This document shows positions 39,975 through 45,000 of a DNA stretch of 45,000 nt, piece by piece. The notes beneath the pieces were generated by a model. That model searched no databases. It was not told the DNA's origin and was given only the letters and a program-made list of their open reading frames with translations. The position numbers and the translations under genes are program-made. The stretch's first letter is position 1; every line of letters begins with the position of its first letter. The DNA lies in the NCBI GenBank assembly GCA_021805865.1, contig JAJZDX010000018.1, positions 51,450-96,449 on the forward strand. The letters run 5' to 3'. The stretch comes from Pseudomonadota bacterium (lineage in GTDB: Bacteria > Pseudomonadota > Gammaproteobacteria > Steroidobacterales > Steroidobacteraceae).

Positions 39975-41528
39975 GTGCGTTCGCGCCCGGTCGGCTCCCG
40001 CACGCCCCGCCCACACCACCGCACCGCCTCCCTTCCCGACGTCCTGGCGGCCGTCGATCTCGGTTCCAACAGCTTCCACATGGTCGTGGCGAGGTACTCG
40101 CACGGCCAGCTGGTCATCATCGATCGCTTGCGCGAGATGGTGCGCCTGGCCGAGGGCGTCGAGGAAAACGGTCGCATCGACGAGGCGGTCGCGGCGCGCG
40201 CGATCGCCTGTCTGGAGCGGTTCGGGCAGCGGCTGCGCACGATGCGCGCCGGGAATGTCCGCGCAGTCGGCACCAGCGCCCTGCGGGTCGCCCATCGCAA
40301 GGAGTCGTTCCTGACACGCGCGCACGCGGCCCTGGGGCATCCCATCGAGATCATCTCCGGCAGGGAGGAGGCGCGGTTGATTTACTCCGGGGTGGCGCAC
40401 CGCCTGCCGCGCGAGGCCGGGCGGCGCCTGGTCGTCGATATCGGCGGCGGTAGCACCGAGCTCATCATCGGCGAGGGGTTCATGCCGATCGAGCTCGAGA
40501 GCCTGCGCGTCGGCTGCGTGATCATGAGCGAGCGGTTCTTCGGGGACGGCAAGATCTCGGCCAAGCGCATGCAGGCGGCGCGGGTGGCCGCACGCCTGCA
40601 GCTCGTGCCTGTGCAGGCCACATTTCGCCAGCGCGGCTGGGAGCACTGCGCGGGCAGCTCGGGGACGGTGCGGGCCATCGCCGAGGCGGTCCGCGAGCTC
40701 AATCCCCGCGCCACTGTCATCACGCCCGGGGGACTGAGGCGCGTCCTCGATGCCGTGGTGGCGGCCGGGCACATACGGAACCTGCGTTTCCAGGCCGTCA
40801 CCGAGGACCGCCGCCCGGTGTTTCCCGGCGGGCTCGCCATCCTCGCGGAGATTTTCGCGGTGCTGCGCTTGCGGGAGATGCGCATCGCCGAGGGCGCCCT
40901 GCGCGAGGGGCTCCTCTATGACATGGTCGGGCGGTTCACCGATGAGGATGCGCGCGAGCGCACCGTGCGCAGCATGCAGCTGCGCTATCACGTGGATGCG
41001 GAGCAGGCGGTCCGTGTGGAATCGACCGCGCTCAAGCTGCTGAAAGACACCCGCAAGGCTTGGAGACTGCGCGGTGAGCCGGCAGCGGGCCTGGTGTTGA
41101 AATGGGCGGCTCGGCTGCATGAGGTGGGCCTCGATGTCGCCCACAGCGGTTATCATCGCCACGGCGCCTACCTCCTCGAGAACGCCGATATGCCGGGGTT
41201 CTCACGCGATGAGCAGCGGCTGCTCGCCCGCGTGGTCGGCGCCCAGCGTCGCAAGCTCTTGCGCGAGAGCCTGCTCGAACTCGTGCCGCCGTGGGACCGG
41301 CAGGCGCTGTACCTGATCGTGGTGATGCGCCTGGCGGTGCTGCTGCACCGCGGACGGGGCCGGGATGAGCTGCCGCGAATGAGGCTGTCGGTGCGCGGCA
41401 AGTCGGTGCGGCTGGCGTTTCCGGCGCGTTGGCTGAGGGATCACCCGTTGACGCTCGCGGACCTGCAGCAGGAGGTACTGTACCTGCGCGCGGTGGGCGT
41501 GCGGCTCGTTGCCGGTCCGGGCCGCTGA
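39975..41528 (+). CDS. ppx: Exopolyphosphatase Ppx/GppA family
   Basis: The 517-residue product belongs to the Ppx/GppA family of the actin-like ATPase fold: LAAVDLGSNSFHMVVARY, the catalytic-region GREEARLIYSGV, and VDIGGGSTELIIGEG. The C-terminal half has an HD-like helical domain (RLHEVGLDVAHSGYHRHGAYLLENADMPGFS). It hydrolyses polyphosphate from the ends and may also act on pppGpp. Start GTG at 39975; the family core begins near residue 23. It converges on ppk with 24 bases between stops, a classic pairing of polyphosphate breakdown and synthesis genes. Ppx and GppA cannot be separated safely by eye, but length and position favour Ppx. Confidence 0.93.
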   Translation: MRSRPVGSRTPRPHHRTASLPDVLAAVDLGSNSFHMVVARYSHGQLVIIDRLREMVRLAEGVEENGRIDEAVAARAIACLERFGQRLRTMRAGNVRAVGTSALRVAHRKESFLTRAHAALGHPIEIISGREEARLIYSGVAHRLPREAGRRLVVDIGGGSTELIIGEGFMPIELESLRVGCVIMSERFFGDGKISAKRMQAARVAARLQLVPVQATFRQRGWEHCAGSSGTVRAIAEAVRELNPRATVITPGGLRRVLDAVVAAGHIRNLRFQAVTEDRRPVFPGGLAILAEIFAVLRLREMRIAEGALREGLLYDMVGRFTDEDARERTVRSMQLRYHVDAEQAVRVESTALKLLKDTRKAWRLRGEPAAGLVLKWAARLHEVGLDVAHSGYHRHGAYLLENADMPGFSRDEQRLLARVVGAQRRKLLRESLLELVPPWDRQALYLIVVMRLAVLLHRGRGRDELPRMRLSVRGKSVRLAFPARWLRDHPLTLADLQQEVLYLRAVGVRLVAGPGR

Positions 41529-41552
41529 GCGAGGGGGCAGGCTTCTCGCCCC

Positions 41553-43640
41553 TCAACCGCTGCCTGCGCCGAACACCGCGCCCGCGGCGTTGCGCGCGAG
41601 CAGCTGCGCCTGCAGCGACAGCTTGGGGGCCTGTCCCGGCGAGAGCCGCTCGTAGTGGCCGTCGGGCAGCAGCCGCCAGGCTTGGCAGTTGTCCTCGAGG
41701 GCGAGCTCGAGGTTCTCGAAAATCCGCCTGCGGTGCGAGGGGCGCTCGATCGGAAAGGCGACCTCGACGCGGTGAAAGAAATTGCGCTCCATCCAGTCCG
41801 CGCTCGAGCAGAAGATCTCCGGCTCACCCCCGTTCTCGAAGTAGAACGTGCGCGAGTGCTCGAGGAAGCGGTCCACGATGGAGCGCACCTCGATGTTCTC
41901 AGACACGCCCGGCACACCGGGCCGCAGCGCACACACCCCGCGCACGATCAGATCGATCTTCACGCCGGCGCGAGAGGCGCGATAGAGCGCCTCGATGGCC
42001 CGCTGCTCGACCAGCGCATTCATCTTGGCAATGATGCGGGCCTTGCGCCCGGCGCGCGCATGCTCGATCTCGCGCTCGATCTTGGCGAGCATCGCCTCGT
42101 GCATGCCGAACGGGGATTGCACCAGGCAGAGCAGGCGGGGCGTGCGGGTGAGGCTGGTGAGCTCGAGGAACAGCTCGTGCACGTCCTGGCCGACCTCCTC
42201 GCGGCAGGTGAACAGGCTGTAGTCGGTGTATTGGCGCGCGGTGCGCGGATGATAGTTGCCGGTGCCGAGGTGGCAGTAGCGGCGGATGCCTCCGGGCTCG
42301 CGCCGCACCACCAGGGCCAGCTTGGCGTGCGTCTTGTAGCCGACCACGCCGTACATGACGTGCGCGCCGGCTTCCTGCAGGCGGTTGGACAACTCGATGT
42401 TGGCCTCCTCGTCGAAGCGCGCACGCAGCTCGATGATCACCGTGACGTCCTTGCCGGCGTTGGCAGCGGCAGCCAGCGCATCGACGATGGGTGAATCATC
42501 GCCCGCTCGGTAGAGCGTCTGCTTGATCGCCAGTACGTTGGGATCGGCCGCGGCCTGGCGCACGAAATCCATCACCGGCGTGAAGCTCTGGTACGGATGG
42601 TGCAGCAGCATGTCCTTCTCGCGCACGCAGGCGAAGATATCCGCCCCGCCGAGGAGGCGCCGCGGCACCCCTGGGGTGAACGGCGGGTACTTCAGGTCCG
42701 GATGCTGCACCAGATCGTACACCGCCGACAGGCGGTTGAGGTTGACCGGCCCGGCCATGTGATAGGTGTCGAGCTCCCCGAGCGCGAATTGGCGCTGCAG
42801 GAACTGTACGATGTCCTCCGGACAGTCGCTGCCGGTCTCCAGGCGCACCGAGGCGCCGTAGCGCCGGTGCGCGAGCTCACCCTCGAGCGCCCGGCGCAGG
42901 TCGTCGATCTCCTCCTCGTCGACGAACAGATCGCTGTTGCGGGTCAGGCGGAACTGATAGCAGCCGAGCACCCGGATGCCGGTGAACAGCCTCTGTACGA
43001 ACGCCTGCACGATCCCGGTAAGCAGCACCAGCGTGCGCCCGGCGCCCTCTGTGGGGACCGGCACGACCCTCGGCAGCGAGCGAGGCGCCTGCACGATGGC
43101 GAGCTCGCTGTCGCGACCGAAGGCGTCCCGTCCCTCGAGCCGCACGATGAAGTTCAGGCTCTTGTTCTGGATGCGCGGGAAGGGCCGCGCGGGGTCGAGG
43201 CCGAGCGGGCTCAGCACCGGCTCGACCTCGTGCTCGAAGTAGCGCTCCAGCCATTCGTTCGCCTGTGCCGACCACTCCCTGTGGCTCAGCAGCAGGATGT
43301 CCCGGGCCGCGAGCTCTGGCAGCAGCACCTCGTTGAGGCACCGGTACTGCTCGGCGACCAGCTGCATGGCCCGCTCGTGGATGGCCGCGAGCTGCTCCTC
43401 GAGCGAGAGGCCGTCGGCGGCGAGCTGGCCGGAGCCGAGCTCCTGGAGCTGCTTCAGGCCCGCCACTCGGATCTCGAAGAACTCATCGAGATTGCCCGAG
43501 GAGATGCAGAGGAAGCGCAGCCGCTCGAGCAGCGGCACCGTCTCATCGAGCGCCTGCGCAAGCACACGCTGGTTGAACTCCAGGAAGGAGAGCTCGCGGT
43601 TGATGTACAGCTGGGGCGATTTGAGGTCTGGAGCATCCAT
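41553..43640 (-). CDS. ppk1: Polyphosphate kinase 1
   Basis: The product (695 residues from the ATG at 43640) starts with the conserved [15 protein letters not shown] and contains both family histidines: His438 in [18 protein letters not shown] (the autophosphorylated one, E. coli His435) and His595 in [14 protein letters not shown] (E. coli His592). It polymerises the gamma phosphate of ATP to polyphosphate at the membrane periphery. The frame is open upstream, but the family begins at this ATG. GATACT lies 8 bases before the ATG and no ribosome binding site is apparent. It is divergent from tyrS and convergent with ppx. Confidence 0.97.
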   Translation of the reverse strand: MDAPDLKSPQLYINRELSFLEFNQRVLAQALDETVPLLERLRFLCISSGNLDEFFEIRVAGLKQLQELGSGQLAADGLSLEEQLAAIHERAMQLVAEQYRCLNEVLLPELAARDILLLSHREWSAQANEWLERYFEHEVEPVLSPLGLDPARPFPRIQNKSLNFIVRLEGRDAFGRDSELAIVQAPRSLPRVVPVPTEGAGRTLVLLTGIVQAFVQRLFTGIRVLGCYQFRLTRNSDLFVDEEEIDDLRRALEGELAHRRYGASVRLETGSDCPEDIVQFLQRQFALGELDTYHMAGPVNLNRLSAVYDLVQHPDLKYPPFTPGVPRRLLGGADIFACVREKDMLLHHPYQSFTPVMDFVRQAAADPNVLAIKQTLYRAGDDSPIVDALAAAANAGKDVTVIIELRARFDEEANIELSNRLQEAGAHVMYGVVGYKTHAKLALVVRREPGGIRRYCHLGTGNYHPRTARQYTDYSLFTCREEVGQDVHELFLELTSLTRTPRLLCLVQSPFGMHEAMLAKIEREIEHARAGRKARIIAKMNALVEQRAIEALYRASRAGVKIDLIVRGVCALRPGVPGVSENIEVRSIVDRFLEHSRTFYFENGGEPEIFCSSADWMERNFFHRVEVAFPIERPSHRRRIFENLELALEDNCQAWRLLPDGHYERLSPGQAPKLSLQAQLLARNAAGAVFGAGSG

Positions 43641-43713
43641 GTCCGGCAAGTATCGCATACACTTTCCACGCGGCCCTGCAGCCGCGCGACCCGGACCCCA
43701 GCGCCCCACAGCC

Positions 43714-44955
43714 ATGGCAATCAGCGATGAATTGGTCGATTCACCGGCCGGTCAATTGGCCGAGCAACTGGCCGAGCTCGAGCGCGGCGCCCATGAGGTG
43801 CTGCTCAGCGCGGATCTCACGCGCAAGCTCCGGCGCGGTGTGCCGCTGCGCGTCAAGGCGGGATTTGACCCGACCGCGCCGGACCTGCACCTCGGGCACA
43901 CCGTGCTGCTCAACAAGATGCGCCAGTTCCAGAGCTTCGGCCACGAGATCATCTTCCTGATCGGGGATTTCACCGGGCGCATCGGCGATCCCACCGGGCG
44001 CAACCAGACCCGACCGCCGCTCACCGCCGAGGAGGTGCAGGCGAATGCCCGCACCTACGAAGCCCAAGTGTTCAAGATCCTCGATCCCGAGCGCACCCGG
44101 GTGGACTTCAATTCGCGCTGGCTCGGCGCCATGGGCGCGGCCGACTTCGTGCGCCTCGCCGCCCATTACACCGTGGCGCGCATGCTCGAGAGGGACGACT
44201 TCGCCAAGCGATACAAGGGCGGCCAGCCCATCGCCATCCACGAGTTTCTCTATCCGCTCGCCCAGGGCTACGACTCCGTGGCGCTCAAGGCCGATGTCGA
44301 GCTCGGCGGTACGGACCAGAAGTTCAACCTCCTCGTCGGGCGGCAGCTGCAAAGCGCCTACGGCCAGGAGCCCCAGGTCGTGCTCACCATGCCGCTGCTC
44401 GAGGGCACCGACGGGGTCAACAAGATGTCGAAATCGCTCGGCAACTACATTGGCATCGCCGAGCCGCCGGGCGAGATGTTCGGCAAGCTGATGTCGATCT
44501 CGGACGAGCTCATGTGGCGCTATTACGAGCTGCTGTCCTTCCGGCCGCTCGCGGACATCACCGCGCTCAGGCGCTCGGCGAGCGAAGGGCGCAACCCCCG
44601 CGACATCAAGCTCGAGCTGGCGAGCGAGATCACCGCACGCTTCCACGGGGCCGAGGCCGCCGCCGCGGCACAGCGAGAATTTCTCGCGCGGGTGAGCGAG
44701 CGGATGCTGCCGGCGGACCTGCCGCCCAAGGTGGTGCCGGTCGATACCGCCGGGATGAGGCTGCCGAATCTGCTGAAGGCGGCGGGGCTTGTGGCCAGCA
44801 CCTCGGAAGCCAATCGCAAGATCGAGGAGGGTGCGGTGCGCATCGATGGCGTGCGGACGATGGATCGTGCTCTGGCGCTCCAGGCAGGGGCGGATCACGT
44901 GCTGCAAGTGGGCTCCAGGCGCTTTGCCAGGGTAAAGCTCACGTTCGGAGCCTGA
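43714..44955 (+). CDS. tyrS: Tyrosyl-tRNA synthetase
   Basis: This 413-residue class I synthetase has the HIGH-type motif HLGH at residues 59-62, the KMSKS loop at 237-241, the tyrosine-pocket region [18 protein letters not shown], and a C-terminal S4 RNA-binding domain (about residues 345-405). The motif wording places it with the TyrRS group common in gammaproteobacteria with long N-terminal helices, not with E. coli TyrS. The ATG at 43714 follows a 73-base divergent gap to ppk; no Shine-Dalgarno sequence is seen before it. It ends 45 bases before the window edge, and those last bases hold no feature. Confidence 0.96.
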   Translation: MAISDELVDSPAGQLAEQLAELERGAHEVLLSADLTRKLRRGVPLRVKAGFDPTAPDLHLGHTVLLNKMRQFQSFGHEIIFLIGDFTGRIGDPTGRNQTRPPLTAEEVQANARTYEAQVFKILDPERTRVDFNSRWLGAMGAADFVRLAAHYTVARMLERDDFAKRYKGGQPIAIHEFLYPLAQGYDSVALKADVELGGTDQKFNLLVGRQLQSAYGQEPQVVLTMPLLEGTDGVNKMSKSLGNYIGIAEPPGEMFGKLMSISDELMWRYYELLSFRPLADITALRRSASEGRNPRDIKLELASEITARFHGAEAAAAAQREFLARVSERMLPADLPPKVVPVDTAGMRLPNLLKAAGLVASTSEANRKIEEGAVRIDGVRTMDRALALQAGADHVLQVGSRRFARVKLTFGA

Positions 44956-45000
44956 GGGCCGCCACGGCAACCAGCAAAGACCGGCGGCATCCGGCCAGCC

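Noticed and set aside
41529..41554. Hairpin between the ppx and ppk1 stops as a bidirectional terminator
   Set aside because: The stem is only 6 bp with a 12-base loop and there is no T run on either strand.
1..45000. Search for tRNA, rRNA, CRISPR arrays, insertion sequences, integrases and prophage genes
   Set aside because: None was seen; all well-supported genes are chromosomal housekeeping, pilus or envelope genes and no regularly spaced repeats were found.

Overview
The window is a 45 kb piece of a GC-rich bacterial chromosome, almost certainly from a gammaproteobacterium. The gene sets and their order point that way: yggS-proC-yggT-yggU beside pilT-pilU, gshB-tonB-yqgE-ruvX-pyrB beside pilGHIJ-chpA, a fused chorismate mutase-prephenate dehydrogenase (TyrA T-protein), RppH, ErpA, and bioA next to rsmE. 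This order resembles Pseudomonas and Xanthomonadales/Nevskiales-type genomes, but I cannot fix the genus. I saw no tRNA or rRNA gene, insertion sequence, prophage or CRISPR array. Codon use looks uniform, so this reads as core chromosome, not an island.

Left part (1-13.2 kb): the C-terminal end of a LysM protein (probably an MltD-like lytic transglycosylase), an L,D-transpeptidase, the nucleotidase PpnN, a two-gene operon of small unknown proteins, htpG with a possible heat-shock promoter, and an alpha/beta hydrolase. On the minus strand follow an HU-like protein and yggS-proC-yggT-yggU. Divergent from these are three PilT-type retraction ATPases in tandem (pilT, pilU and a third paralogue).

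Middle (13.2-29.2 kb): a minus-strand block gshB-tonB-yqgE-ruvX-pyrB-pyrK-like. Divergent from it lies the twitching-motility chemosensory operon pilG-pilH-pilI-pilJ-chpA-chpC, followed by a membrane diguanylate cyclase. PilJ here has only about 14 residues between its two membrane segments, so it lacks the usual periplasmic sensor. No CheR (PilK) or CheB (ChpB) gene lies in the cluster. With the pilT cluster, a large share of the window serves type IV pili.

Right part (29.2-45 kb): housekeeping genes for an inositol-monophosphatase-family enzyme, cobalamin adenosyltransferase, a DUF2807 protein, YceH, AmpD, a DUF1614 membrane protein, BioA, RsmE, PdxH, TyrA, RppH, a DUF6776 protein, ErpA, Ppx, Ppk and TyrS. 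Between yceH and ampD, a promoter and a strong minus-strand terminator bracket about 155 bases with no reading frame; this is a good small-RNA candidate.

Other features worth attention are a repeated arrangement in which a -10-like hexamer lies 6 bases before the ATG with no ribosome binding site (possible leaderless mRNAs), a dispersed palindromic repeat in two intergenic gaps, and a 33-codon reading frame that exactly fills the chpA-chpC gap. Everything here was read by eye. Family assignments rest on recognised motifs and gene order; start codons, promoters and the small RNA are inferences.
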